Shown: one piece after another, positions 1 through 7,081 of the stretch
Position numbering within the stretch: position 1 is the stretch's first letter
How the letters are laid out: the number at the start of each line of letters is the position of its first letter
Translations under genes and position numbers: made by a program
IMG/VR virus record: IMGVR_UViG_3300020195_001307
Location: 1-26,245 of that record
Length of the DNA: 26,245 nucleotides
Origin: a virus
Direction: 5' to 3' (one strand)
The notes under the pieces: model-generated
Told to the model about the DNA's origin: nothing
The model's input: only the letters and a program-made list of their open reading frames with translations
The model's database searches: none

Positions 1-43
1 TACAAAAACTCTATAAATTTTTCCTGAAAACTAGCTGAAAAAA

Positions 44-1474
44 TTATTTTCCTTTCATATATTCCAAAAAATCTTTTTGCATTTTCTTTTTTTGCTCTGC
101 TTTGAGCGAATGTAAGTAAAGTACCGCATCATGTGACTGTAAAATAAATTCACGATCCATTTCTGCAACTTGTGGATTTACTTGCAGGGACATTTGATTC
201 ATACCCAACAACTTCAACCCTGTCAAATTCCTCACGCGAGAAAGTGCAACGTATCCCATACCAGGTATAAATGAACGAGATAGATCAACTTCAGCAGCAT
301 CCAAAGACATACCTTGTGACTTGTGAATTGTTATAGCCCATGCAAGCCGAAGTGGTATTTGTGTGATTGCTGCAAGTTCCCGCTCAGGCCCTGAGTCAGT
401 TGAAGGGTCTTTTACGTCCCAACTCATATGATGCACTGTAAGCTCTGCCCCATCAAAAGTCCTCACAACGGGCAAATCATCTTTATTACGTTCGGCACCT
501 CTGGCGCTCTCAGTATCTGCGACAAAATCTATCACCTCACCAAGCGTTCCATTCACATACCCCACCTCATAATTGTTCTTCACAAACATTACCTGTGCAC
601 CAACTTTCAACACCAATTTTTGCGGCGCAAGACAACTTTTCTGTAGTACCTCACGAAGTCCAAGACTACCCCGAGAACTCATAAAAAATTCCCGCTCTTC
701 CCCTGATAATTTCGCCAATTGCTCCGCATTAATTTTATCAACATCCGCATTATGCGTATAGAGTCTCGTTGGCTTGGCATATCCTTCCACGTCTTTATTG
801 AGCCTTTCTGTGAGATACTCAACCGTTGACTCATTGACTTCACTATTTCTAATATCATTGAGAACCCGCAAAAAATTCCGATCGTCTTGCCGATACTGCT
901 CATCTAGATAACACACACGGACATTCATCTCTTTCCAAATCTCCGACTGCACCACAAAATCCGCCGCTACTGATTCTGTCATTCTGGCAATGTCCTGAGC
1001 TTGTCGAAGGGCTAGACCGGAATCAGCATCAAACTTTTGTACCGGAGGCAGTTGAAAAAAGTCTCCGCACAAAATAACCTGTATTCCCCCAAATGGATAA
1101 TCGATTTTTTTAAAAGCACGACAAATTTTGTCCACTATATCCAACTGATGTGCATGAAGCATTGAAATCTCATCTATGACAAGCACTTTGGTATGAATAA
1201 ATCGGATCTTCAAATAAAATCTTTTAAAAAGTTCCGCGATTATCTGTGGACTTATCTCATCACGAATACCCATGCCTGACCAACTATGAATGGTCGTCCC
1301 CCCAATATGTGTTGCAGCAATTCCAGTTGATGCAGTAATTCCAACTCCTACTTTATGCATCTTGAGATACTCAATATATTTATTCAGAAGATAGGTTTTT
1401 CCAGATCCTGCAGCACCGGTCAAAAATACATTGTGTCCTAACTTTAAAATATCAAGCGCTTCAATTTGCGTCAT
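44..1474 (-). CDS. Pif1-like / RecD2-like superfamily 1B DNA helicase
   Basis: An ATP-dependent 5'-3' DNA helicase of the Pif1 group, acting in replication, repair or recombination in the cytoplasm. Seen in the 476 residues: Walker A GAAGSGKT at about 20-27, the Walker B motif DEIS at 101-104, a GDFFQLPPV motif III at about 137-145, an LDEQYRQDD motif near 193, and a C-terminal UvrD-like block containing ITIHKSQGMSLD and YVALSRVRNLTGL. The length is normal for short bacterial Pif1-like proteins, with no added nuclease or HRDC domain visible. It is transcribed away from the SET-domain gene, with 181 bp between the two starts. A TATAAA box on the minus strand near 1527-1532 could be its -10 element. 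The family call is firm; the exact role is not known. Confidence 0.93.
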   Translation of the reverse strand: MTQIEALDILKLGHNVFLTGAAGSGKTYLLNKYIEYLKMHKVGVGITASTGIAATHIGGTTIHSWSGMGIRDEISPQIIAELFKRFYLKIRFIHTKVLVIDEISMLHAHQLDIVDKICRAFKKIDYPFGGIQVILCGDFFQLPPVQKFDADSGLALRQAQDIARMTESVAADFVVQSEIWKEMNVRVCYLDEQYRQDDRNFLRVLNDIRNSEVNESTVEYLTERLNKDVEGYAKPTRLYTHNADVDKINAEQLAKLSGEEREFFMSSRGSLGLREVLQKSCLAPQKLVLKVGAQVMFVKNNYEVGYVNGTLGEVIDFVADTESARGAERNKDDLPVVRTFDGAELTVHHMSWDVKDPSTDSGPERELAAITQIPLRLAWAITIHKSQGMSLDAAEVDLSRSFIPGMGYVALSRVRNLTGLKLLGMNQMSLQVNPQVAEMDREFILQSHDAVLYLHSLKAEQKKKMQKDFLEYMKGK

Positions 1475-1623
1475 ACATGTGACTAATCTTAGGGAATAGC
1501 ACGGGCAATTGCAAACAGAGATTTATACTAGGTTTTACGAAAGTCCTTTGAAAGATACTAAGTCTTTTTATACACTAATTTTTTATCAGGCATTTCTTGA
1601 ATAAAATTACATATATATACACA

Positions 1624-1652
1624 TTGACACGCGCACTGTGTTAAAATATTTT
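1624..1652 (+). promoter_or_regulatory. Putative sigma-70 promoter of the SET-domain gene
   Basis: A perfect TTGACA lies at 1624-1629 and TATTTT at 1647-1652, 17 bp apart. Transcription would start near 1659, at or just after the ATG at 1656, so the mRNA would be leaderless or start from ATG 1686. Confidence 0.45.
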
Positions 1653-1655
1653 CTT

Positions 1656-2396
1656 ATGATTTTACTTGACGAAGGCTTATGGGAAATGCGCACATCCAAA
1701 GAAAAAGGAAGGGGTATCTATGCAAAAAAAGATATACCTGCAGGTATTGTATTGGGTGACTATATAGGCCGCGTTATCAGAATAAAGGATGAAGAAAAGT
1801 ATGAAACAGGAGACCATTTCTATCTGATGTATTATCATCGCGCAGCAACAATCTATCCGGATCCTAAAAAGCCAGGAGTACACATCATTAATCACTCGTG
1901 CACTCCAAACACATGGATGCATACTTATCGTGGACATACACTGTATTTTGCGCTGCGACGTATATTTGCAGGAGAAGAACTAACAGTCTCATATAATCTT
2001 GCACCTCTTGATAAAGATTGTGACCCATGTACGCATCTGTGTCATTGCAAAAGTATTATCTGTAGCAACACCATGCATATGACTCAAGAAAAAAGTGATC
2101 GATGGAATGAATTTGAAGAAGCACAAGCTCAAAAAACGGTGCGTGAAAGTGTCAAAATAAATAAAATGCTCCCGCTTCTTGATTCATATCCTGAAAATAT
2201 TCCAGACCACCCAATCTACACATTATTTGGAAATCCTAAAAAAGAAGCATATAGGATGCATGACAAAGTTCTCCCATCCAAATCAAGTATTCGAGAAAGA
2301 ATTCGTGAGACCGGCCAAACAATTATATTTCCGGCCCTCAAAATTCATGTGCTTGGAGTGACAGATGACCTAATAGTGTCAACTCGTGTTGATTAA
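1656..2396 (+). CDS. SET-domain protein (putative protein lysine methyltransferase)
   Basis: A SET-domain protein, a family that transfers methyl groups from S-adenosylmethionine to lysine side chains. The N-terminal SET-N block (KEKGRGIYAKKDIPAG), the NHSCTPNT motif that shapes the SAM pocket, and the following GEELTVSYN are all visible. After them comes a cysteine-rich post-SET-like stretch (C-x2-C-x3-C-x-C, then another C) that probably binds zinc. About 100 residues of unknown function follow. I chose ATG 1656 because the protein from there reads directly into the SET-N block. GTG 1638 lies inside the promoter and ATG 1686 (with GAAGG upstream) is an alternative. A TTGACA box at 1624-1629 and a TATTTT at 1647-1652 form a plausible promoter, giving a leaderless or very short leader. 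The substrate is unknown. It converges on the DsbA-like gene with a 13-bp gap. Confidence 0.85.
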   Translation: MILLDEGLWEMRTSKEKGRGIYAKKDIPAGIVLGDYIGRVIRIKDEEKYETGDHFYLMYYHRAATIYPDPKKPGVHIINHSCTPNTWMHTYRGHTLYFALRRIFAGEELTVSYNLAPLDKDCDPCTHLCHCKSIICSNTMHMTQEKSDRWNEFEEAQAQKTVRESVKINKMLPLLDSYPENIPDHPIYTLFGNPKKEAYRMHDKVLPSKSSIRERIRETGQTIIFPALKIHVLGVTDDLIVSTRVD

Positions 2397-2409
2397 AAAG
2401 TGAGATGAG

Positions 2410-3207
2410 TTATTCGGCGAGTTTTTCGTCAATTATTTTTTTAAAGTCTGCAAAGGGATACGCACCAATAAGCGGTGTTCCGACAATCACTCCTGTCGCT
2501 GTTGATTTTCCAATAAAAAATGACGGTGTAGCAGAAGCACCGACTGCTGTTGCATCAGACATATCCTTTGCAATTTCTTCTTTATACGTATCACTCTCAA
2601 GACAGGTCGTAAAAGCTGCAGTATCAAGCGCAAGATTTGTTGCGATCGTCAATAATTTTTCTTTATCAAGTCCATTGCCGTTTGATGTAGTTCTTTTATA
2701 GATTTCATCATGATATGCAAAATATGAAGTGTCGCCACCTTGGGCTCGCGCACAATTTGCAGCTACAGCCTCAGTTGTTGCCATAGGATCATGAAACGAC
2801 AATGGCATATCCCGATACACCATCTTCACTTTTCCGGTATCAATATATTCTTTTTTTATTTCAACGAGTGACTCATCAAAAAATCTTTTACAGAATGGAC
2901 ATTCATAATCAGAAAATTCCACAATAGTTACCGGTGCATCCTTGTCCCCCAAGACAGGATCATCATCAATTGATACTTCTTTTGGACTTAAGTCTTCGGC
3001 TGGTTCTGCAACAGGCGGTGTTGTATCAGCTTGCGCAGTAGTAGTATTTCCTAATATCCCACCACTTTCTAAATACTGTACTCGAGTCCATAGTGATCCA
3101 AGGGTAAATGATGACAAAATAAGAAGCGTTACTAAAATATGCGTCATAGTTATCTTTGAAAGAAATGAGGGGATAGTAAAATTAAATGATACTTTTTTAC
3201 CTGTCAT
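2410..3207 (-). CDS. DsbA-like thiol:disulfide oxidoreductase with N-terminal membrane anchor
   Basis: A thioredoxin-fold protein of the DsbA / Thioredoxin_4 family, probably acting outside the membrane on exported proteins. From the chosen start (265 residues) there is one hydrophobic segment at about residues 21-40. A Thr/Pro/Glu-rich linker follows, then the thioredoxin domain with the active site CPFC (C103 and C106) after a VEFSDYE strand, and a cis-proline region ATPSFF near the end. An upstream in-frame ATG at 3249 would add 14 residues. I prefer 3207 because a TACAAT box on the minus strand ends 7 nt before it, a spacing that recurs in this window. CPR bacteria commonly carry such anchored DsbA-like proteins. 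A DsbB-like partner is not seen here. Confidence 0.9.
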   Translation of the reverse strand: MTGKKVSFNFTIPSFLSKITMTHILVTLLILSSFTLGSLWTRVQYLESGGILGNTTTAQADTTPPVAEPAEDLSPKEVSIDDDPVLGDKDAPVTIVEFSDYECPFCKRFFDESLVEIKKEYIDTGKVKMVYRDMPLSFHDPMATTEAVAANCARAQGGDTSYFAYHDEIYKRTTSNGNGLDKEKLLTIATNLALDTAAFTTCLESDTYKEEIAKDMSDATAVGASATPSFFIGKSTATGVIVGTPLIGAYPFADFKKIIDEKLAE

Positions 3208-3282
3208 GTACCTTATTGTAGCAGAAAATACATACACTATTCCATGCATAAAATAAAGACTTTTTTTTCATATTTGCTTCGG

Positions 3283-3288
3283 TATAAT
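3283..3288 (+). promoter_or_regulatory. -10 box of the 3290-3800 RNA
   Basis: A consensus TATAAT stands 5 nt before the first strong helix of the structured region. The upstream stretch at the expected -35 position (around 3260-3265) is T-rich and matches poorly. The position fits a transcript beginning at the foot of the helix. Confidence 0.5.
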
Positions 3289-3289
3289 G

Positions 3290-3800
3290 AGTAACTCCGT
3301 CTCGCAAAACTTCAGTACCACAGGTTCTCATGCAAGGGCTTTTGTGTGTCTGAATCGTTGCGAATCGGAGTTCATTGACAAGCGAAGCACCGATGTTGGA
3401 GGGAGAGTCAACTCAAAAGCTCTCCAGAGTTGAGTCAGGAGAAGAACGTTGATTCGGGTTCAGCGATGGTCAGACAGCTTGCGTCGTTCGGCGCACTTAA
3501 GCATCTTGATCATCATACTCGTATTTCCACCGCTTGGTGCCAGAATGGGCACAAGCGAGAGGCAAACGGAAAGACCACTTACGGAGGTCGCATCCGAGAG
3601 TGGGTTGTTCAAGAACACCGCATAAGGTCTTCGGTTGCTCCAAGACCCGTCTACTATGCTCGATTAGCTTGGTGTGGCTTGCTAAAAAAGAGCAGAAAAC
3701 CCTCAGTATCCCAAACATAGCCTGTAATGTAGAAAATCGCCGAAAAGACCCTCAAGGTATTTGCGCTCGGTTCTAAGCTTTTGGGGGAAAGAGCCATTTC
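3290..3800 (+). ncRNA. Candidate structured RNA of unknown family
   Basis: This is a gene-free stretch of roughly 500 bp that is clearly GC-richer than its surroundings. It opens with a compound helix: 3293-3299 pairs with 3366-3372, 3302-3307 with 3358-3363, and 3311-3315 with 3350-3354. That is 18 base pairs with symmetric 2x2 and 3x3 internal loops. Further helices are 3480-3485 with 3490-3495 (GTTC loop), 3531-3541 with 3548-3557 (ten pairs, one bulge) and 3626-3631 with 3642-3647. At 3402-3433 two hairpins are mutually exclusive: GGAGAG with CTCTCC, or TCAACTC with GAGTTGA. The small ORFs crossing it look like chance. I do not recognise RNase P, SRP, 6S or a convincing tmRNA. The 3' end is uncertain and no clear terminator is seen. 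Confidence 0.5.
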
Positions 3801-3869
3801 TAGCCCTAATTTAGTGAAATATCTTCGTTCGAATCCTGTTCTTTTAAAGAAATGATCTACTTTGAGAGT

Positions 3870-5183
3870 TTATTGGAGATTAAGTTGTCTGTCTCTCAGG
3901 CTAAATTTTGAGTTCACACCTTTGAGGATTTTGAGTCGTTCTTCCGGTGTTCCAAATTGGAGAACGTGGAGGAGATATTCTTTGAGCATCTCAGTGTGTG
4001 TTTCAGTATATTCTCTTGGGTTTTGGTCACCTGTATTATGAGGAGTAATTTCAACTTGAGGTATATATTCACTAATTACGTTTGCTTTGAAATGCTGTAA
4101 TCGTTTCACTTCTACTTCGAACTCCTGCATCAGGTATGAAGTATTCAGTTTGATTTTTGGGAGATAACCGATAAGCTGTTTAATTAACTCTTGCTCGGTA
4201 ATGTAGGGTTCAGGGCAGTCGTATTTTTTAATCCGATTACAATGATAATAAATGTGAGAGTTGATGATATTTGCTTTTGTTCTTCGATATTTAAGTTCAG
4301 CAGTCACACTTCCACCGCATGATCCACAGATACATATTTTCTTGAACGGAAACAATTGCTTGTTCCATTGCCTCGGTGCAACTTGAAGTTGAATCTGAAC
4401 TCTTTCAAATAATGCTTTTGTGATGAGCGGTTCATATGTCCCTTTGTACCATATGTTTCCGTACTGAAATTCGCCGTAGTAAAAGGCATTTTGGAGAGCA
4501 ACATAGATTTTACTTAGAGGCATCTTGCACCCGCTTTTTGTAGTGAATCCAATATCGTCTAACCATTTCTTTACCATTCGCCCCGAGAAGCCTTGATCCG
4601 CAACTTTATGAAATATCTGTTTAATGATTGGAGCTCGTTCAGGATCAAGTTCAACCGTTGAGATGCGATTTACCTTCAACACATTCCGATAGCCAATTGG
4701 TGCAACTCCTGGTCTGATCCCAATCTGGCATTTGTTCCGTAGTCCTCGTTTAACATTAACCCCTCGATTATCATTCTCCAGCTTTGCTTGTGAGCAGAGA
4801 ATCATGAGAAGGAATTTTTCATTGGGATTGTCAGTAAAAGATTGGGAGTAGGTTTTGATATGAGTCAGCTTTCCCTGATCCATTAAATCAACGATTCGTC
4901 CCAAGTCTCCAGCGTTTCGAGATAATCGATCAGGAGCCCATGTGAGGATGCTGTTGTATCTTCCTTCGATAACTCCACGGAGCAGATTGTTAAACTCTGG
5001 TCGCTGTCCTGATTCTTTGGCTGAATGGCTTTCTGTAATTGTTTCGGTAATATCGAGTCTCTCTCGCTTAGCAAGAAGTTGCATTTCTCTGAGCTGACCA
5101 TCAATGGACATTGCTTGTCGCTCATCCGATTCGCTCGATTTGCGGGCGTATAAGCAGTATTTTAGCCTGGTATTATCCTTCAT
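3870..5183 (-). CDS. Large serine recombinase (site-specific integrase/resolvase family)
   Basis: A site-specific recombinase that cuts and rejoins DNA through a serine-phosphate link. Of its 437 residues, the N-terminal resolvase domain spans about 7-150. The catalytic serine is in YARKSSES (probably S16) and the domain contains APDRLSRN. A Recombinase domain follows, with PIGYRN and the FYYGEFQYG region. Then comes a zinc-ribbon with CICGSCGG and a later pair of cysteines, and a short C-terminal tail. It ends sooner after the zinc ribbon than many large serine integrases, but I see no frameshift. The open frame extends to 5237 and overlaps the RT stop. I chose ATG 5183 because the family normally starts just before the YxRKS strand. 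It is co-oriented with, and directly downstream of, the DGR reverse transcriptase, so it may mobilise this region. Confidence 0.9.
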   Translation of the reverse strand: MKDNTRLKYCLYARKSSESDERQAMSIDGQLREMQLLAKRERLDITETITESHSAKESGQRPEFNNLLRGVIEGRYNSILTWAPDRLSRNAGDLGRIVDLMDQGKLTHIKTYSQSFTDNPNEKFLLMILCSQAKLENDNRGVNVKRGLRNKCQIGIRPGVAPIGYRNVLKVNRISTVELDPERAPIIKQIFHKVADQGFSGRMVKKWLDDIGFTTKSGCKMPLSKIYVALQNAFYYGEFQYGNIWYKGTYEPLITKALFERVQIQLQVAPRQWNKQLFPFKKICICGSCGGSVTAELKYRRTKANIINSHIYYHCNRIKKYDCPEPYITEQELIKQLIGYLPKIKLNTSYLMQEFEVEVKRLQHFKANVISEYIPQVEITPHNTGDQNPREYTETHTEMLKEYLLHVLQFGTPEERLKILKGVNSKFSLRDRQLNLQ

Positions 5184-5225
5184 CAGGACACAAGGTACCG
5201 GGAAGGGGCGAGGAAGTCCAGATGC
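5181..5225 (-). repeat. Conserved 45-nt sequence A before the recombinase start (partner of B at 10239-10289)
   Basis: Read on the minus strand, A and B share GCATCT at the left end, TGGACTTCC in the middle and ACCTTGTGTC at the right. Both run directly into an ATG with no spacer change. Block spacing differs by 6 nt and several positions vary. The position next to a serine recombinase is where attachment sites often lie, but a shared leader or shared coding segment is also possible. Confidence 0.5.
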
Positions 5226-5233
5226 AAGAAAAT

Positions 5234-6304
5234 TCATTTTTGCAGCTCTAGTTGGTGTATTACCCTTGTTAATTTATATGTATTTCCATGTTTTAACATT
5301 CCAAGATATGAAGCCACTGATTCTTTTGTTCGTTTATGTTTTAAGTTTCTAAACATTCTCCGTTTGGTTGTTGTCCTTAATACCCGATGATAGGGGAAAT
5401 GAATCCACCCTAAGAAATCAATTCCGGATGTAATTGGTTTGATAAAGAGTTTTTTTGGGTGCAAGGTTAACTTTAATTTTGTCTCCAAATAATCAGAAAT
5501 TTTTGGGACGAGATTTTCTAAATATTGCCTGTCTTGGTGCAAGATTACAAAATCGTCTGCATAACGAATGTAGAAATGTACTTTTAGCTCCCGTTTCATA
5601 AATTGATCAAATTCGTTCATATATACATTGATGAGAAGCTGACTTGTCACATTACCAAGTGGAAGGCCAATATCAGTTGCGTTCCCTGTGTAGAAGCTAT
5701 CTATAATCTGATTTAGCAACCAAAGTATATTCTTATCCGAAATGTGATTGCGTAAAATTTCTTTCAAAACGCCATGATCTATATTCGCAAAAAACTTTTG
5801 TATATCGCCCTTTAGTACCCAAGCTGCTTGTGTATTGTTTTGTGAAGCTTTTCTTCCAAAGGCCTGAAATCTCCTCATCGCGCGATGGGTTCCTTTGTCA
5901 TTTCTACATGAGTAGGAATCGTAAATAAACTTTTTATCAAAATATGGATATAGAACTTTATAGACAGCATGGTGAATAATCCTATCTCGCACTTTTGCTT
6001 TATGAATGTCTCGGGGTTTTGGGTCATTAATCTTAAAGGCGTAATATAATCCATGTCTGTAGCTTTTTGTTTCAAGTTCTTTTTGAAGACTCAATATATT
6101 GTCCATAAAATGGATTGAAAACTTATTTATATCTTTCCGTTTCCTTTTACCACATAAAAATTCCTGCCATGACAGCAACAGGTTCTCAAGAGAGATGATA
6201 CTATTGTAGGTACTATGACATCTCCCATTTCTGGCCTGAGTAATACTTCGATTCTGAATCGAATCAAAGATGGATATTTGATTTGGATGAATATTGTTCC
6301 GCAT
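5234..6304 (-). CDS. DGR reverse transcriptase
   Basis: The RNA-dependent DNA polymerase of a diversity-generating retroelement. It copies the TR RNA with frequent errors at adenines. Visible motifs, numbered from 6304: GDIQKFFANID at about 166-176 (catalytic Asp), IGLPLGNVTSQ at about 212-222 (the SQ ending is the DGR signature, unlike the SP of group II introns), YADD at 248-251, and a FLGW block near 295. There is no maturase or endonuclease domain. The conserved N-terminus starts near ISLENLL (residue 37), and no ATG, GTG or TTG lies between it and the ATG at 6304. The gene therefore either starts at 6304, overlapping the first 90 bp of the opposite-strand avd gene, or uses a rare start. 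TR and target lie upstream on the same strand; the recombinase follows immediately. Confidence 0.93.
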   Translation of the reverse strand: MRNNIHPNQISIFDSIQNRSITQARNGRCHSTYNSIISLENLLLSWQEFLCGKRKRKDINKFSIHFMDNILSLQKELETKSYRHGLYYAFKINDPKPRDIHKAKVRDRIIHHAVYKVLYPYFDKKFIYDSYSCRNDKGTHRAMRRFQAFGRKASQNNTQAAWVLKGDIQKFFANIDHGVLKEILRNHISDKNILWLLNQIIDSFYTGNATDIGLPLGNVTSQLLINVYMNEFDQFMKRELKVHFYIRYADDFVILHQDRQYLENLVPKISDYLETKLKLTLHPKKLFIKPITSGIDFLGWIHFPYHRVLRTTTKRRMFRNLKHKRTKESVASYLGMLKHGNTYKLTRVIHQLELQK

Positions 6305-6598
6305 ATTCCTAAAACAGCTCGTTATACGATCGGTACTCGTATAGAAAATAAATTTCTTAACCTTTTAGAACTTGCGTATGCGGCTTACTTTATTGAGAAA
6401 GAGAAGAAGGAAGAAAAAATATCAATGTGTATTTTTGAGTTGGATATTCTTAAATTTCTTATTTCCACTTCATGGGAGGCAAAATGTATATCTCATAAGC
6501 AATATGAGGAAATCGCAGTTAATCTTGATGAGGTTGGTAAGATGTTGTGGGGTTGGAAGAAAAGTTTGGACCCAGACAAGAAAAACCGCGCTAGGTAA
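6215..6598 (+). CDS. avd: Avd-like DGR accessory variability determinant (four-helix bundle)
   Basis: A small basic helical protein that forms a ring-shaped oligomer and binds RT and TR RNA in known DGRs, where it is required for mutagenic cDNA synthesis. Its 127 residues show the family hallmarks. These are a tryptophan followed by PHIPKTARYTIG near residues 28-40, ENKFLNLLELAYAA in helix 2, a helix with LDILKFLI, and a C-terminal EVGKMLWGWKKS. It lies between RT and TR, but on the opposite strand to both. Its first 90 bp overlap the RT 5' end and its stop lies 17 bp from TR. A weak Shine-Dalgarno, AGG in TAGGTACT, precedes ATG 6215. The opposite orientation means it needs its own promoter. 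Confidence 0.85.
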   Translation: MTSPISGLSNTSILNRIKDGYLIWMNIVPHIPKTARYTIGTRIENKFLNLLELAYAAYFIEKEKKEEKISMCIFELDILKFLISTSWEAKCISHKQYEEIAVNLDEVGKMLWGWKKSLDPDKKNRAR

Positions 6599-6614
6599 GC
6601 GCGGAAAAGATTAC

Positions 6615-6750
6615 ACTTTCGGAGACTGAAGACAAACTCGTTGTTAGGATTCCACTTGTTGTCAGGTTTCGCCCAATTGTCGTTCAACCACAGACCATCC
6701 TCATTCCGTTCCAGATTGAAGACATTAGGATTGCCATCCGAGTCGGTATT
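6615..6750 (-). repeat. DGR template repeat (TR)
   Basis: A 136-bp non-coding copy of the target gene 3' end, aligned without gaps to VR at a constant offset of 487. There are 22 mismatches, and 20 of them are T on the plus strand of TR, that is, adenine in the transcribed TR RNA. The two exceptions are 6633 (G to A in coding sense) and 6727. In the target frame TR would read 11 asparagine AAY codons, 10 of which are changed in VR. AAY codons are the DGR hallmark because adenine changes in them never give a stop. Similarity ends sharply below 6615 and becomes unclear above 6750. Confidence 0.93.
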
Positions 6751-6781
6751 GTATGACTTGCCATCTTATGCCACTGCTTGC

Positions 6782-6901
6782 TTAGTCACCAAATAATGAA
6801 GAAGCAGAGCTGTATTTTATTTGTGATATAAAATCACTGAGCAAATCACACCAAGTTTCTTCTTTTTTATGACATCGTGTATATCGCTCCGCAAAAAGCA
6901 T
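6782..6901 (-). CDS. Possible small protein (39 aa) within the TR transcript
   Basis: ATG 6899-6901 to TAA 6782-6784 encodes 39 residues. They include FAERYTRCHKKEETWCDLL and end SSLFGD, which is mixed and plausible protein composition. The frame stays open upstream to a TAG about eight codons before the ATG. It ends 32 bp before TR and would lie on the same RNA if the promoter near 6984 drives TR. There is no obvious Shine-Dalgarno. It could equally be a chance frame inside the structured 5' part of the TR RNA. Confidence 0.3.
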   Translation of the reverse strand: MLFAERYTRCHKKEETWCDLLSDFISQIKYSSASSLFGD

Positions 6902-6983
6902 GAAGCCGTCTGCGCTCTCAATCTACATATGCCAGAAAGGTCTCAAAAAACCGTAGCCTTTTGATATAACCTATCTAAATCAT

Positions 6984-7011
6984 AGTATAGCAAAAAAAAT
7001 TCGGCCGACAA
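6984..7011 (-). promoter_or_regulatory. Putative promoter of the TR RNA
   Basis: On the minus strand TATACT (6984-6989) is preceded, 16 bp upstream, by TTGTCG (6006-style -35 position at 7006-7011). Transcription would start near 6977, about 230 nt before TR, and continue through TR. It would make TR RNA independently of the target gene. Between 6750 and 7081 nothing else is seen except the possible 39-aa frame. Confidence 0.4.
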
Positions 7012-7081
7012 AAAAAGAACAAAGTGTCAAACAATCAAAGGGTCAATATTTCAAAAGATTTTTCAAAAGTGAAGCAAGGGT

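Noticed and set aside
3430-3720. 96-codon plus-strand frame
   Set aside because: It covers the strongest RNA helices, has no ribosome site, and its composition does not look like a protein.
3440-3846. Possible tmRNA (AAGAAC/GTTCTT end pairing, GATTCG near the 5' end, TTCGAATCC near the 3' end)
   Set aside because: The T-stem does not pair around TTCGAAT, no tag frame ending in a typical ALAA-like peptide was found, and the strong promoter and first helix lie 150 bp further upstream.
5181-5225. RNase P RNA-like GAGGAAGTCC
   Set aside because: The conserved element needs GAGGAAAGTCC, and none of the other RNase P regions is nearby.
6493-6687. Minus-strand frame covering the template repeat
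   Set aside because: It is the TR read in the target's frame and runs on through avd antisense. TR is a non-coding template.
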